A stretch of DNA of 64,000 nt, from contig NC_022247.1 in NCBI RefSeq assembly GCF_000463015.1, positions 2,666,001 to 2,730,000 of the forward strand, given 5' to 3'. The position numbers and the translations under genes were made by a program. Under the pieces are notes generated by a model. That model searched no databases and had not been told where the DNA came from. It saw only the letters and a list, made by a program, of their open reading frames with translations. Shown piece after piece: positions 51,721 through 61,659 of the stretch. Source of the DNA: Variovorax paradoxus B4 (GTDB taxonomy: Bacteria; Pseudomonadota; Gammaproteobacteria; Burkholderiales; Burkholderiaceae_C). Every line of letters starts with the position of its first letter. Position 1 is the first letter of the stretch.

Positions 51721-52749
51721 TTGGAATACCGTCACCTCGGCAAATCTGGCCTCAAGGTCCCCGTATTGAGTTTCGGCACCGGCACTTTCGGCGGCAAAGG
51801 CGAGCTTTTCAGCGCCTGGGGCCAGACCGACGTGGCCGAGGCCCGCAAGCTGATCGACATCTGCCTGGAGGCGGGCGTCAACATGTTCGACAGCGCGGAC
51901 ATCTATTCGGCCGGCGCGGCCGAGTCGGTGCTCGGCGAGGCGATCAAGGGCCGCCCGCGCGACCAGCTCCTCATCTCGACCAAGGCCACCTTTCGCAGCG
52001 GGGAAGGGCCGAACGAGGTGGGTTCGTCGCGCTACCACCTGGTGCGCGCGGTCGATGGCGCACTCAAGCGGCTGGGCACCGACTACATCGACCTGTTCCA
52101 GCTGCATGGCTTCGACGCGAGCACGCCGGTGGAGGAAACGCTGTCCACGCTCGACGACCTGGTGCGCGCGGGCAAGCTGCGCTATGTGGGCGCGTCGAAC
52201 TTCTCGGGCTGGCACCTGATGAAGTCGCTGGCGGTGGCCGAGCGCTACGGCTACGCGCGCTACGTGGCGCACCAGGCCTACTACTCGCTGGTCGGGCGCG
52301 ACTATGAATGGGAGCTGATGCCGCTCGCGCAGGACCAGGGCGTGGGCGCCGTGGTCTGGAGCCCGCTGGGCTGGGGCCGGCTCACCGGCAAGATCCGCCG
52401 CGGTCAGCCGCTGCCGGCCACGAGCCGCCTGCACGTGACGGCCGACATGGGACCGCCGGTGCCTGACGAGCTGCTTTTTCGCGTGGTCGATGCGCTCGAG
52501 AAGGTCGGGGCCGAAGTCGGCAAGACCGTGCCGCAGGTGGCACTGAACTGGCTGCTGCAGCGGCCGACCGTGTCGAGCGTGGTCATCGGCGCGCGCGACG
52601 AGGCGCAGCTTCGCCAGAACCTGGGCGCCACGGGCTGGAAGCTCACGCCCGCGCAGGTGGCCGAACTCGATGCGGCCAGCGCGACGACGCGGGCCTATCC
52701 GTACTGGCACCAGCAGGGCTTTCTGGAGCGCAATCCCAATCCGGTCTAG
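51721..52749 (+). CDS. aldo/keto reductase
   Basis: 342 residues, TTG start with AAGGAG seven bases upstream. TIM-barrel with catalytic Asp-Tyr-Lys-His positions visible (F-D-S-A-D-I-Y; I-S-T-K-A; Q-L-H-G). KCNAB/YghZ-like branch. NADPH-dependent carbonyl reduction; physiological substrate unknown. Its stop shares the palindrome CTAG (52746-52749) with the converging LysR gene. Confidence 0.93.
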   Translation: MEYRHLGKSGLKVPVLSFGTGTFGGKGELFSAWGQTDVAEARKLIDICLEAGVNMFDSADIYSAGAAESVLGEAIKGRPRDQLLISTKATFRSGEGPNEVGSSRYHLVRAVDGALKRLGTDYIDLFQLHGFDASTPVEETLSTLDDLVRAGKLRYVGASNFSGWHLMKSLAVAERYGYARYVAHQAYYSLVGRDYEWELMPLAQDQGVGAVVWSPLGWGRLTGKIRRGQPLPATSRLHVTADMGPPVPDELLFRVVDALEKVGAEVGKTVPQVALNWLLQRPTVSSVVIGARDEAQLRQNLGATGWKLTPAQVAELDAASATTRAYPYWHQQGFLERNPNPV

Positions 52750-53642
52750 GACGGCGCGAGCCCGAGCACCCAGCGCTCGAAGTGCTCCAGCGCCCCGGAA
52801 GCCAGGCGGCCCTCGGGGTAGGCGAAGTAGTAGCCCTGGCGCACGTCCAGGTGCCGGTCGATCGGGATCACGAGCTCGCCGGTTCGCAGCTCGCGCTCGA
52901 TCAGGATGCGCGGCGCCAGGCCCACGCCCATGCCGGCGGCCGCAGCGGCGGTCACCATGGTGAAGAGCTCGTAGCGCGGCCCGCGCGAGGCGTGCACCGT
53001 GTAGTCCCAGCCCTGCTGCGCATACCAGTCGCGCCACGCATGCGCGCGCGTGCCCAGGTGCACGTGGCGGCAGCGCTCGAAGGCCGATTCGTCCCACGGG
53101 CCGTGGGCGTCGCGGAACGCGGGGCTGCAGACCGGCACCATCTCGCCTTCGGAAAAGATCAACCCGCCCTGGGTGCCGGGCCAGAACTGGTCGCCGAAAT
53201 AGATGGCCGCGTCGTAGGCGTTCTCCTGGAACGAGAAGGGCTGCGAGCGCGCCGAGAGATTGACCGTGATGTTGGGGTGCCGCCGGCTGAAATCGGGCAG
53301 CCGCGGGATCAGCCATTGCGTGGCGAAGGTGGGCACCACGGCGACTTCGAGCACAAAGCCCATGTCGTGGCCGGCGCTGATCTCCAGCGTGTCGCGCCGG
53401 ATCTGGTCGAGGTGGCGGCGGATGCGCGCCGCATATTCGCGGCCGGTGTCGGTGAGCGTGAGGCGCCTTCGCACGCGCGAGAACAGCGCCACGCCCAGCC
53501 GCTGCTCGAGCGTGGCCACCTGCCGCCCGACGGCGCTTTGCGTGAGCGCGAGTTCGGCCGCCGCGCGGGTGAAGCTCCCCAGGCGCGCCGAGGCCTCGAA
53601 GGCCTGCAAGGCACCCAGGTTGGGAATGTCTTTTCTCATCAT
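52746..53642 (-). CDS. LysR family transcriptional regulator
   Basis: 298 residues. N-terminal helix-turn-helix (L-G-A-L-Q-A-F-E-A-S-A-R-L-G-S-F-T-R-A-A, about residues 9-28) of the GcvA-like branch and a periplasmic-binding-type effector domain. It is divergent from the DadA-like oxidoreductase with 84 bases between starts, so that gene is its likely target. Two adjacent ATGs (53642 and 53639) are possible starts. Confidence 0.93.
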   Translation of the reverse strand: MMRKDIPNLGALQAFEASARLGSFTRAAAELALTQSAVGRQVATLEQRLGVALFSRVRRRLTLTDTGREYAARIRRHLDQIRRDTLEISAGHDMGFVLEVAVVPTFATQWLIPRLPDFSRRHPNITVNLSARSQPFSFQENAYDAAIYFGDQFWPGTQGGLIFSEGEMVPVCSPAFRDAHGPWDESAFERCRHVHLGTRAHAWRDWYAQQGWDYTVHASRGPRYELFTMVTAAAAAGMGVGLAPRILIERELRTGELVIPIDRHLDVRQGYYFAYPEGRLASGALEHFERWVLGLAPS

Positions 53643-53726
53643 TGCTATTCTGCGTGCCGGGCCCGCGGGTTTTCGCGGCGGCTTGCGTGGATTGGACCTG
53701 TCGGCGAACAGCAAGAAAGGAATTTC

Positions 53727-54899
53727 ATGCGTCGTGTGGTGATCATCGGCGGCGGCGCCATCGGCTCCGCCATCGCCTATTTCCTGAACCGGGACCCGCA
53801 GGAGGAACCGTTCGACGTCACCGTGGTCGAGCGCGATTTCTCGTACACGCAGGCCTCGTCGGCCTTGTCGGCCAGTTCGATCCGGCAGCAGTTTTCGAGC
53901 GCCATCAACATCGAGATGTCGCTCTACGGCATCGAGTTCTTCCGCGGCCTTGGCGAAACCTTGCGTGTCGGCGACAACGTGCCCGACATCGGCCTGGTCG
54001 AGCCCGGGTATCTGTACCTGGCGTCGCCGGACGGCGCCGACGTGCTGCGCGAGAACCATGCGCTGCAGAAGGCGCATGGCGTCGACGTGATCCTGATGGC
54101 GCCCGACGCGCTGCAGGCGCGCTTTCCATGGATGTCGGCCGAGGGCATCGCGCTGGCCTCGCTGGGGCTCTCGGGCGAGGGCTGGTACGACGGCTACAGC
54201 CTGTTGCAAGCCTTTCGCAAGAAAGCCATATCGCAGGGGGCGCGCTATGTGCAGGCGCAGGCCACGGGATTGCAGCGCAACGGTCGCGTGGTGGCGGGCG
54301 TCGAGCTCGACATCGGCAACGTGCTCCAGGCCGACGTGGTGGTCAACGCCGCCGGCGCCTGGGCCGCGAGGGTCGCGGGCTGGGCCGGCATCGACCTGCC
54401 GGTGCGGGGCCGCCGCCGCATGGTGTTCAGCTTTTCGTGCCCCGACACCTTGCCGGGCTGCCCATTGGTGATCGACACCTCGGGCATCTGGCTGCGCCCC
54501 GAAGGCCGCCGCTTCATCTGCGGCTTTGCGCCGCCCCAGGACCGGGACCGCGACGACGCGCCGCTCGAAGTCGACTACCGCGTCTTCGACGATTTCATCT
54601 GGCCCGCATTGGCCAGGCGCGTGCCCGCCTTCGAGGCCATCCGCATGACCGGCGCATGGGCCGGCTACTACGAGATGAACCTGTTCGACCACAACGCGAT
54701 CCTCGGCCTGCATCCGGACTGCGACAACCTGTTCTTTGCCAACGGATTCTCCGGGCACGGGCTTCAGCAATGCCCGGCGGCGGGGCGCGGCGTGGCGGAG
54801 CTCGTCCGGTATGGCGAATACCGCAGCCTCGACCTGTCGCCGGTGTCATTCGCGCGGATTCTCGAGAACCGGCCGCTGATCGAGAAGAACGTGATCTAG
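53727..54899 (+). CDS. FAD-dependent oxidoreductase, DadA/glycine-oxidase-like
   Basis: 390 residues: V-V-I-I-G-G-G-A-I-G-S at the start (FAD), A-S-S-A-L-S-A-S-S-I-R-Q-Q-F typical of dimethylglycine-/sarcosine-oxidase-like proteins, and a C-terminal N-G-F-S-G-H-G-L-Q-Q motif. Oxidises an amine or N-methyl amino acid. Under the divergent LysR. Substrate not determinable. Confidence 0.9.
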   Translation: MRRVVIIGGGAIGSAIAYFLNRDPQEEPFDVTVVERDFSYTQASSALSASSIRQQFSSAINIEMSLYGIEFFRGLGETLRVGDNVPDIGLVEPGYLYLASPDGADVLRENHALQKAHGVDVILMAPDALQARFPWMSAEGIALASLGLSGEGWYDGYSLLQAFRKKAISQGARYVQAQATGLQRNGRVVAGVELDIGNVLQADVVVNAAGAWAARVAGWAGIDLPVRGRRRMVFSFSCPDTLPGCPLVIDTSGIWLRPEGRRFICGFAPPQDRDRDDAPLEVDYRVFDDFIWPALARRVPAFEAIRMTGAWAGYYEMNLFDHNAILGLHPDCDNLFFANGFSGHGLQQCPAAGRGVAELVRYGEYRSLDLSPVSFARILENRPLIEKNVI

Positions 54900-54951
54900 C
54901 CGCGGCCCCGGTGGAGGCGTACGATCGCTCGCAAGCGAGGGTCTCAGCATC

Positions 54952-55983
54952 ATGACTGCACAGGCATTGATCGATACCGCACAGGCGCTGGTCGCCGGCG
55001 ACAAGGGATTGCTCGCGATGGACGAGAGCAACGCCACCTGTCACAAGCGCTTCGCGAAACTGGGCATTCCCCAGACCGAGGACGCGCGGCGCGACTGGCG
55101 CGAGCTGATCGTCACCGCGCCGAACCTCGGCGCGTCCATCAGCGGCGCGATCCTCTTCGATGAAACCATCCGCCAGCGAACGAACTCGGGCGCGTCCTTC
55201 GTCTCGGTGCTCAGCGGCGCGGGCATCATTCCCGGTATCAAGGTCGACACCGGCGCCAAGCCGCTGGCGGGCCATCCCGGGGAAACGGTCACCGAAGGCC
55301 TGGACGGCCTGCGCGAGCGGTTGGCCGAATATGCAGTCATGGGCGCGCGCTTCGCCAAATGGCGCGGCGTCATCACGCCCGGTGCCGGCCTGCCCAGCCG
55401 TGCGTGCATCGAGGTCAACGCCCACGCACTGGCCCGCTACGCGGCCTTGTGCCAGGAGGCCGGACTCGTTCCGGTCGTCGAGCCCGAGGTGCTGATGGAG
55501 GGCGACCATTCCCTCGCACGCTGCGCGGAAATCACCGAGGAAACCCTGCATGCGGTGTTCGTTCAACTGCGCCTGCAGGGCGTGCTGCTCGAAGGCATGC
55601 TGCTGAAGCCGAACATGGTGCTGCCCGGGCAGGACTGCCCGAAGCAGGAGAGCGTGGAAGAAGTCGCCGACGCCACGGTGTCGTGCCTGCGGCGTACCGT
55701 GCCCGCGGCCGTGCCGGGCATCGCCTTTTTGTCGGGCGGCCAATCGGCGCAGCTCGCTTCGGCCCGGTTGAATGCCATGAACGCGAGAGCCGGGTCGCGC
55801 CTGCCGTGGGCGCTGGCGTTTTCATACTCGCGCGCCGTGCAGCAACCGGCGCTGGACGCCTGGAAGGGAGACGCCGCCAACGTTGCCGTGGCGCAGCAGG
55901 CGCTGGTGCACCGAGCCCGCTGCAACCAGGCCGCGCGCCGCGGCGCCTACGACGTGCTGGCGGACGCGCCGAAATCCGGCTGA
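54952..55983 (+). CDS. fructose-bisphosphate aldolase, class I
   Basis: 343 residues, the eukaryote-like Schiff-base class I type: G-L-L-A-M-D-E-S-N-A-T near the N-terminus, L-L-K-P-N-M-V with the catalytic Lys (about residue 217), and F-L-S-G-G-Q-S. Glycolytic/gluconeogenic role. Metal-independent, unlike the class II enzyme usual in betaproteobacteria. Converges on msrA. Confidence 0.95.
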   Translation: MTAQALIDTAQALVAGDKGLLAMDESNATCHKRFAKLGIPQTEDARRDWRELIVTAPNLGASISGAILFDETIRQRTNSGASFVSVLSGAGIIPGIKVDTGAKPLAGHPGETVTEGLDGLRERLAEYAVMGARFAKWRGVITPGAGLPSRACIEVNAHALARYAALCQEAGLVPVVEPEVLMEGDHSLARCAEITEETLHAVFVQLRLQGVLLEGMLLKPNMVLPGQDCPKQESVEEVADATVSCLRRTVPAAVPGIAFLSGGQSAQLASARLNAMNARAGSRLPWALAFSYSRAVQQPALDAWKGDAANVAVAQQALVHRARCNQAARRGAYDVLADAPKSG

Positions 55984-55986
55984 GCA

Positions 55987-56688
55987 TCAGCCGCCCTTTG
56001 CCGGATTCACCAGCACGGGCGTCGACCGGTAGCTCTCCGGAAACAGCTTCTTCAGTTCCTCGATCTTCGGCAGGTCGTTGAACACGATGTATCCGTGTCT
56101 CGGATGGCGCGTAAGGAAATCCTGGTGATAGGGCTCGGCCGCATAGAACGGCTTCGCCATTTCGATGGTGGTCGCCAGCGGCTTGCCGAAGGTCCTGGCC
56201 TGGTTCAGCTGCACGATGTATGCCTTCGCGATGTGGGCCTGTTCGGCGTTCTCGGCAAACACGGTGGAGCGGTATTGAGGGCCTGTGTCCGGCCCTTGCC
56301 GGTTCAGCTGGGTCGGGTCGTGCGCCACCGAGAAATAGATCTGCAGCAGCTTGCCGTAGCTGATCTGCCGCGGGTCGTAGGTGATGCGCACCGATTCGGC
56401 ATGGCCAGTGCGGCCCGAGCCCACGTCGTCGTAGCGTGCTGTCTTCGCTTCGCCGCCGGCATAGCCGGACACGGCGTTGTTCACGCCCTTGACGCGCTGG
56501 AACACGCCTTGCACGCCCCAGAAGCAACCGCCGGCGAACACGGCGATGTCGTATTTGGTGGTGGGCGAGGCCGGCAGGTCGACCGCGGGCGCCGGCACGC
56601 GCCGGGCCGGCTCTGCGAACGAAGGCGCGGCATGCCAGGCCAGCGCCGCGGCGGCGAGCATGCCGGCGGTGAGTGCGGGGAATCTCAT
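55987..56688 (-). CDS. msrA: peptide-methionine (S)-S-oxide reductase, exported form
   Basis: Repairs oxidised methionine. 233 residues with a clear N-terminal signal peptide (residues 4-25, cut after F-A) and catalytic Cys55 in G-G-C-F-W-G. Export implies a periplasmic role. The expected recycling Cys pair near the C-terminus is not visible; the only other clear features are the Y-H-Q-D-F-L segment and end. Start ATG at 56688. Confidence 0.93.
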   Translation of the reverse strand: MRFPALTAGMLAAAALAWHAAPSFAEPARRVPAPAVDLPASPTTKYDIAVFAGGCFWGVQGVFQRVKGVNNAVSGYAGGEAKTARYDDVGSGRTGHAESVRITYDPRQISYGKLLQIYFSVAHDPTQLNRQGPDTGPQYRSTVFAENAEQAHIAKAYIVQLNQARTFGKPLATTIEMAKPFYAAEPYHQDFLTRHPRHGYIVFNDLPKIEELKKLFPESYRSTPVLVNPAKGG

Positions 56689-56756
56689 GTGCAGTCCTTG
56701 AGGGAGGCTTGGGTGCCAGCCGATGGGAGCGACATTGCAACTGAATCCCGCGGCCG

Positions 56757-57245
56757 TCAATGCTCAGGGCCGACGTGCCGGTTCAGCCGTTCGATGAGCC
56801 CGGGCAGGTCGAAGCCCTGCGCAGCCACCGACTTGGGCAGTGCATGGAAGAGGCGCGGCATCAGGTAGAGGAGCACGAAGCGATCGTCCTGGCGCCACTT
56901 GAGCACGTTCGCCCAGACGATCCTGCTCTCGCCGTGCGGGGCGCGAAGGCGCAGCGCATCGTCCAGCAGCTCCACTGCAAACTCTTCCTGGATTGCCTTG
57001 TACTTGCGATAGTGGCGCCGGGCCGTCATCGGCATGACCAGGAGGCGCATGGCCAGCAGAACGCTCGCGCCGCCGATCAGACCGCCGAGCGCACTCGGCT
57101 GGATCTGCGGCGTGCCGAAGACAGTGCCCAGCACGAGCAGCACGGCGATGGCAGTGATGATCCATCGCGCCAGGCGCGGCAACCGCGCGTAGAGCTTCAT
57201 GGCGTCTACATAGTCGTCTTCGGAAATCCTGAATATCGCGGTCAT
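56757..57245 (-). CDS. YcxB-like membrane protein
   Basis: 162 residues: short cytoplasmic N-terminus (F-R-I-S-E-D-D-Y), two membrane helices (about residues 30-47 and 53-70), then a soluble domain of about 90 residues with the Y-c-x-B-like W-x-x-V-L-K-W ... F-V-L-L-Y-L segment. Function unknown. Confidence 0.75.
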   Translation of the reverse strand: MTAIFRISEDDYVDAMKLYARLPRLARWIITAIAVLLVLGTVFGTPQIQPSALGGLIGGASVLLAMRLLVMPMTARRHYRKYKAIQEEFAVELLDDALRLRAPHGESRIVWANVLKWRQDDRFVLLYLMPRLFHALPKSVAAQGFDLPGLIERLNRHVGPEH

Positions 57246-57325
57246 TGTGCAGCGCTCGTGGTTTGCCTGAGGGTGGGGGCGATGCTACAAGAGCGGCACG
57301 GCGCAACCCAAGGAGACAAAAGACC

Positions 57326-58273
57326 ATGCCCGCCTTCGACACTCTCCTGATCGACAAGGACCCACAGCATCCGCGCATCGCGCGTCTCGTGCTCAATCGC
57401 CCCGAGAAACTCAACGCCATCGGCGACACCACGCCCTCGGAGATCCGCCGCGCGGTGGAGTGGGCGGAAGCCGACGACGAGGTGCACGTGATCGTGGTCG
57501 AAGGCGCGGGCCGCGCCTTCTGCGCCGGCTACGACCTGGGCGACTACGCGGAGGGGCACGGCCGCGAAGGGCAGGGCGACCACCCCTGCCGGCAGGAAAA
57601 GGCGCCGTGGGATCCGATGCTCGACTACGCCGCCATGAAGCGCAACACCGAGGACTTCATGGCCCTGTGGCGCTGCACCAAGCCCACCATCGCCAAGGTG
57701 CACGGCTACGCGGTGGCGGGCGGCAGCGACATCGCGCTGTGCTGCGACCTGCTCACCATGGCCGACGACGCGCGCATCGGCTACATGCCCACGCGCGTGT
57801 GGGGCTGCCCGACGACGGCGATGTGGACCTACCGGCTCGGCGCGATGCGCGCGAAGCAGCTGATGTTCACGGGCGACACCATCCCCGGAACGCGGGCCGC
57901 CGAATGGGGCCTCGCCAATTTCTCGGTGCCGGCCGAACAACTCGACGATGCGACGCTGGAACTCGCACAGCGCATCGCGGGCGTGCCGCGCTCGCACCTG
58001 ATGATGCACAAGCTCGTGGTGAACCAGGTGTGGCATTCGATGGGCCTGGAGCAGAGCCAGATGTTCGCCACGGTGTTCGACGGCATCACGCGCCACAACC
58101 CCGAAGGGATGTGGTTTCGCAAGCAGGCCGAAGCCGAGGGCTTCAAAAGCGCCGTCGCATGGCGCGACAGCGGCCGCAACATCCCGGAAGGCGACGAGGC
58201 GAGGGCGTTGGTCGCGGAACTCGAGGCGAAGCTCGCAGCGGCGCGGGCGGCGGTACAGGTCAGCCGGTCGTGA
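57326..58273 (+). CDS. crotonase / enoyl-CoA hydratase family protein
   Basis: 315 residues. Crotonase motifs [12 protein letters not shown] (about residues 62-73; first oxyanion NH) and [13 protein letters not shown] (second). The insert of about 25 residues ([11 protein letters not shown]) after the first motif is unusual. Ribosome binding site AAGGAGA. Could be a hydratase or another CoA-processing enzyme. Not in an operon with other beta-oxidation genes. Confidence 0.9.
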   Translation: MPAFDTLLIDKDPQHPRIARLVLNRPEKLNAIGDTTPSEIRRAVEWAEADDEVHVIVVEGAGRAFCAGYDLGDYAEGHGREGQGDHPCRQEKAPWDPMLDYAAMKRNTEDFMALWRCTKPTIAKVHGYAVAGGSDIALCCDLLTMADDARIGYMPTRVWGCPTTAMWTYRLGAMRAKQLMFTGDTIPGTRAAEWGLANFSVPAEQLDDATLELAQRIAGVPRSHLMMHKLVVNQVWHSMGLEQSQMFATVFDGITRHNPEGMWFRKQAEAEGFKSAVAWRDSGRNIPEGDEARALVAELEAKLAAARAAVQVSRS

Positions 58274-58435
58274 TCTGCAGCTGCGGCCGCTGCCCATGCG
58301 GCGCGGAACCACCCACCGGTGATCCAGGGCCCAGATCGCGCCTGCACCTGGCGGTGGCGGCGCGATCACGGCACAGCCTGCTCCTCGCCCGAGGCTTCGA
58401 CCGTGCAGGCTCGACGGGCGCCGAGCTGGGCGCCG

Positions 58436-59350
58436 TCACGACCCGCCGGATCCTTCGCGTCGCTTGGTGACGACCACCGTGGCTTCGAGGCCCTCGTAGG
58501 CCTCGGCATCGCCGTACCAGCTGCCCGAGATCGGCGCGGCCTGCGCCGGGTCGCGCGTGACGCCGACGCGGATCAGCTGGCCGCTGCCCATGAGGTTGTT
58601 GGTGGGGTCGAAGGCAAGCCAGCCGATGCCCGGCAGGTAGGCCTGCAGCCAGGCGTGCGTGGTGCCGGCGCCGGTCATCGATTCGCCAGGCTCCTGGGCC
58701 GCGCGGTCGAGCGCGGCGTCGTAGAGGTAGCCGGAGACGAAACGGGTGGCAATGCCCAGCCGCCGCGCGGCCTCCATCATCAGCAGTGCGTAGTCGCGGC
58801 AGCTGCCGCTGCCGAGCGCCAGCGTCTGCAGCGGCGTCTGCGTGCCTTCCTCGTCGCGCGCCCTGTATTCGAGGCTCTGGCCGATGTGCGCGTTCATGCG
58901 CGCGAGCACTTCGCGCGTGCTGTTGGGCTGGTCGGTGTGCAGGAACTGGTGGGCCCAGCGGATCAGCGTTCCACTCGCATCATCGTCGTGATGCGGGCGC
59001 AGGTAGTGCTCGAGATCGAGGCGCTCCTGCACCGAGTAGGCAAAGGGCAGGAACTCGGCGGCCGGATCGAGCGCAAGCTGGTCCTGCTGCGCCGGCACGT
59101 GCTCGATGGTGAAGGAGCACACGATGCGCAGCTCCGTGGCCTCGCCCATGGGCTGCACCAGCGCGACCGAGTTCGAATGCGGGTCCTGGATCAGCCGCGT
59201 GAACGACTGGGGGCTCACCTGCAGGTCGGTGGCGAGCACGCGCAGGTCATGGCTGTCGCGCGGGCGGAACATCACCCGGTGCAGACCGAAGGTGACCGGC
59301 TTCCTGTAGCGGTAGACGGTGGTGTGGATGATGTCGTATTGGATGGCCAT
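58436..59350 (-). CDS. transglutaminase-like cysteine protease family protein
   Basis: 304 residues. N-terminal beta-rich region typical of this group, then a transglutaminase core with catalytic Cys in G-S-G-S-C-R-D-Y-A (about residue 175), His in G-T-T-H-A-W-L-Q-A-Y and Asp in F-D-P-T-N-N. These cytoplasmic proteins often act with circularly permuted ATP-grasp proteins, which are not seen here. The 160 bases between this stop and the crotonase stop hold nothing recognisable. Confidence 0.9.
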   Translation of the reverse strand: MAIQYDIIHTTVYRYRKPVTFGLHRVMFRPRDSHDLRVLATDLQVSPQSFTRLIQDPHSNSVALVQPMGEATELRIVCSFTIEHVPAQQDQLALDPAAEFLPFAYSVQERLDLEHYLRPHHDDDASGTLIRWAHQFLHTDQPNSTREVLARMNAHIGQSLEYRARDEEGTQTPLQTLALGSGSCRDYALLMMEAARRLGIATRFVSGYLYDAALDRAAQEPGESMTGAGTTHAWLQAYLPGIGWLAFDPTNNLMGSGQLIRVGVTRDPAQAAPISGSWYGDAEAYEGLEATVVVTKRREGSGGS

Positions 59351-59383
59351 GCGGTGCATTCTCGGCCCTTGGCGGGCTGGCGC

Positions 59384-61231
59384 CTACGCTTGCGTTCGCT
59401 GAGTGGCAAGCGCCTTGGCCAGGTTGGCCGGCAACGGCAGCGGCTCGCCGTGCCATTGCGCGGCCAGCAGTTCCGCGCACAGGGCCGCGAAGCTGAGACC
59501 GCGCGAGCCCAGCGCGGTGCAGGCCCAGAGGCCGGCCGCATCGGCATCGAGCGGGCCGACCAGCGGCCGGCGATCGCCCGATGCGCAGCGCACGCCGACC
59601 CAGGCGTTGACCTGGCCGCGATCGAAGCTCGCGGCCAGTGCGGCGGCGGCGGCGGGAAGCAGACGCTCCAGGCGCTCGCGGTTGGCGGCGGCATCGGCAT
59701 CGCTCGGCTCCAGGTCGGTGCTGTCGCGGTCGAAGGTGGCGCCGGCCAGCCAGAGTTGGGTGCCGTCGTCGGCGGGTACATGCGCGATCAGGTGGCCGTC
59801 GCCATTGACGGGTGTCGCGGGAAGCCCGGGATCGGCCGCCATGGCGCCCCACATGACCTGGCCGCGCACGGGCTGCAGCGGAAGCCCCGGAGCGAAGCGG
59901 CCGGATTCGAAGCCCGCGGCGACCACCACGCGCTCCGCCTCGGCCAGCAGCCGGTCCGCCGCATCGAACAGCTGCCATGCGCCGTCGCCGTGCACCGTGC
60001 GTGCCACCGGTGCGTTGCCGCGGAACTCGATGCCCGGCCCGCGCAGCCAGGCCGTGATCAGCCGCTGCGGCCGGACCCAGCCCGCGCGCGCGTGCCAGAG
60101 GGCCGGCGCATCGGCCGGCAAGCGGGCCTGCGCCAATTGCGCGGCGCTTGCGGGCCACGACTCGTTGGGGCCGCCATCGCTCCACCCGTCGGGGACGCGT
60201 GTGTCGCCCTCGGGCCGGCGCTCCAGCACGCCGCTGGCGCGCCAGTCGCGGCCTTCTTCCAGCAGGCGTTCCAGTTCATGCCACGTCGCGCGGATGCCGG
60301 CGCGCGTGAGCCGCGAGAGCAGGGCGTCGTCGGGCGAGACATGCGGCGCCATCAGGCCGAAGGGCAGGCCGGAAGCACCGGCGGCGAAGCGGTCGGCCGC
60401 ATCGAGCACCGTGACCTGCCATCCGCGGCGCGCCAGGCTGGCGGCCACCGCCGCACCGGCCAGCCCGGCGCCGATCACGGCGCAGCGGCCCGGGGTGTCG
60501 ATCCGCTCGGGCGCGGGGCCGCGGCGGCGAACCGTCCAGGCCGGCGCGAACACCCCGCCCAGGCAGTCGCGCTTGGGCGGCAGGCCTGGGCGCCTTTCGA
60601 GCTGGAAGCCGTTCTGCGCGAGCGCATCGCGCACCGCACGGGCATAGGTCCAGGTGGCAAGGCCGGTGCCTTGGCGCGCAAAGCGCGACACGGCCTTCAG
60701 CGTGTCGGGCGACCACATGGCGGGGTTCTGCTGCGGGCTGAAGCCGTCGAGAAAGATGCTGTCGGCCTCGAAGCGCTGCGCGCGCAGCATCGGCTGCACG
60801 TCGCCGATGCACAGGGTGAGCAGCACGCGGCCGGCGTCGAAGGCCAGACGGTGAAAGCCCGGCAGCAGCCCGTGCCACTGCGCGGCCAGTTCCCGGGCCA
60901 GCGGCATCAGCTCGGGGTAGGCTTCGGCGGCGCGCAGCAGGTCGCCAGGCCCGACCGGGTGCGCCTCCACCGAGACGAAGTGCAGCATTCGCGGCCGGTT
61001 CGCGTCCGCACGCCACGCCTGCCAGCTTGTCAGGAAATTGAGCCCCAGCCCGAATCCGGTTTCGAGAATCCGCCATTGCGGCCGTCCGGACCAGGCCCCA
61101 GGCAGGCCGCAGCCGCCCAGGAACACATGGCGCGACTGCGCCAGCGCCCCGGTTTCGGTGTGATAGATGTCGTCGAAGCGTTCGCTGTGCGGCACGCCGT
61201 CGGCGCGCCAGGCCACCGGCTCAGCGGTCAC
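59384..61231 (-). CDS. mnmC: bifunctional tRNA 5-methylaminomethyl-2-thiouridine methyltransferase/oxidase
   Basis: 615 residues. N-terminal SAM-dependent methyltransferase domain (E-T-G-F-G-L-G-L-N-F-L, about residues 57-67; D-A-x-x-P motif as D-G-F-S-P-Q-Q-N-P) and C-terminal FAD oxidase domain (C-A-V-I-G-A-G-L-A-G-A, about residue 250). Completes mnm5s2U at the wobble position. Length is somewhat below E. coli MnmC (668). It lies 15 bases after yggX. Confidence 0.95.
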   Translation of the reverse strand: MTAEPVAWRADGVPHSERFDDIYHTETGALAQSRHVFLGGCGLPGAWSGRPQWRILETGFGLGLNFLTSWQAWRADANRPRMLHFVSVEAHPVGPGDLLRAAEAYPELMPLARELAAQWHGLLPGFHRLAFDAGRVLLTLCIGDVQPMLRAQRFEADSIFLDGFSPQQNPAMWSPDTLKAVSRFARQGTGLATWTYARAVRDALAQNGFQLERRPGLPPKRDCLGGVFAPAWTVRRRGPAPERIDTPGRCAVIGAGLAGAAVAASLARRGWQVTVLDAADRFAAGASGLPFGLMAPHVSPDDALLSRLTRAGIRATWHELERLLEEGRDWRASGVLERRPEGDTRVPDGWSDGGPNESWPASAAQLAQARLPADAPALWHARAGWVRPQRLITAWLRGPGIEFRGNAPVARTVHGDGAWQLFDAADRLLAEAERVVVAAGFESGRFAPGLPLQPVRGQVMWGAMAADPGLPATPVNGDGHLIAHVPADDGTQLWLAGATFDRDSTDLEPSDADAAANRERLERLLPAAAAALAASFDRGQVNAWVGVRCASGDRRPLVGPLDADAAGLWACTALGSRGLSFAALCAELLAAQWHGEPLPLPANLAKALATQRTQA

Positions 61232-61246
61232 GGCCGGCGGTGGTGT

Positions 61247-61522
61247 TCAGGTGCCCGGAGGAGGCACGTAGCCCTGGGCCACGTCGGCGCCTTCGCCGAA
61301 AAAGTGCTTTTCCATCTGCCGGGCCAGGTATTGGCGGGCGCGCAGATCGGCCAGATTCAGCCGGTTCTCGTTGACCAGCATGGTCTGCTGCTTGAGCCAG
61401 GCGGCCCAGGCTTCCTTGCTGACGTTCTCCCACAGGCGCTTGCCCAGTTCCCCGGGGTAGGGCGGGAAGTCGAGCCCTTCGGCTTCTTTGCCGAGCTTGA
61501 TGCACTGAACCATGCGTGCCAT
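61247..61522 (-). CDS. yggX: oxidative damage protection / Fe(2+)-trafficking protein YggX
   Basis: 91 residues, full YggX length, with [15 protein letters not shown] at the N-terminus (conserved Cys) and [14 protein letters not shown] in the middle. Protects iron-sulfur proteins. In an apparent unit with mnmC. Confidence 0.96.
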   Translation of the reverse strand: MARMVQCIKLGKEAEGLDFPPYPGELGKRLWENVSKEAWAAWLKQQTMLVNENRLNLADLRARQYLARQMEKHFFGEGADVAQGYVPPPGT

Positions 61523-61609
61523 TTTTGATTGCCTCTGGTGGGGAAAGCGGTTGCTTAGTTGATTTGGCTATTTAGAACTGAAAACTCGGTCGTTCCAGTT
61601 TCTATATGT

Positions 61610-61624
61610 CGTATTGAGAATACG
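61610..61624. promoter_or_regulatory. inverted repeat in the sbp leader
   Basis: CGTATT-GAG-AATACG lies 36 bases before the sbp start in an otherwise AT-rich stretch. It could be part of a CysB site or a plain promoter element; there is no direct evidence for either. Confidence 0.35.
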
Positions 61625-61659
61625 CGGCTTCATTGATATGCCTTTTTGAGCAAGACACC

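Noticed and set aside
58319..61528. 1069-codon plus-strand frame over the transglutaminase, mnmC and yggX
   Set aside because: Pure antisense shadow; all three minus-strand proteins have complete family motifs.
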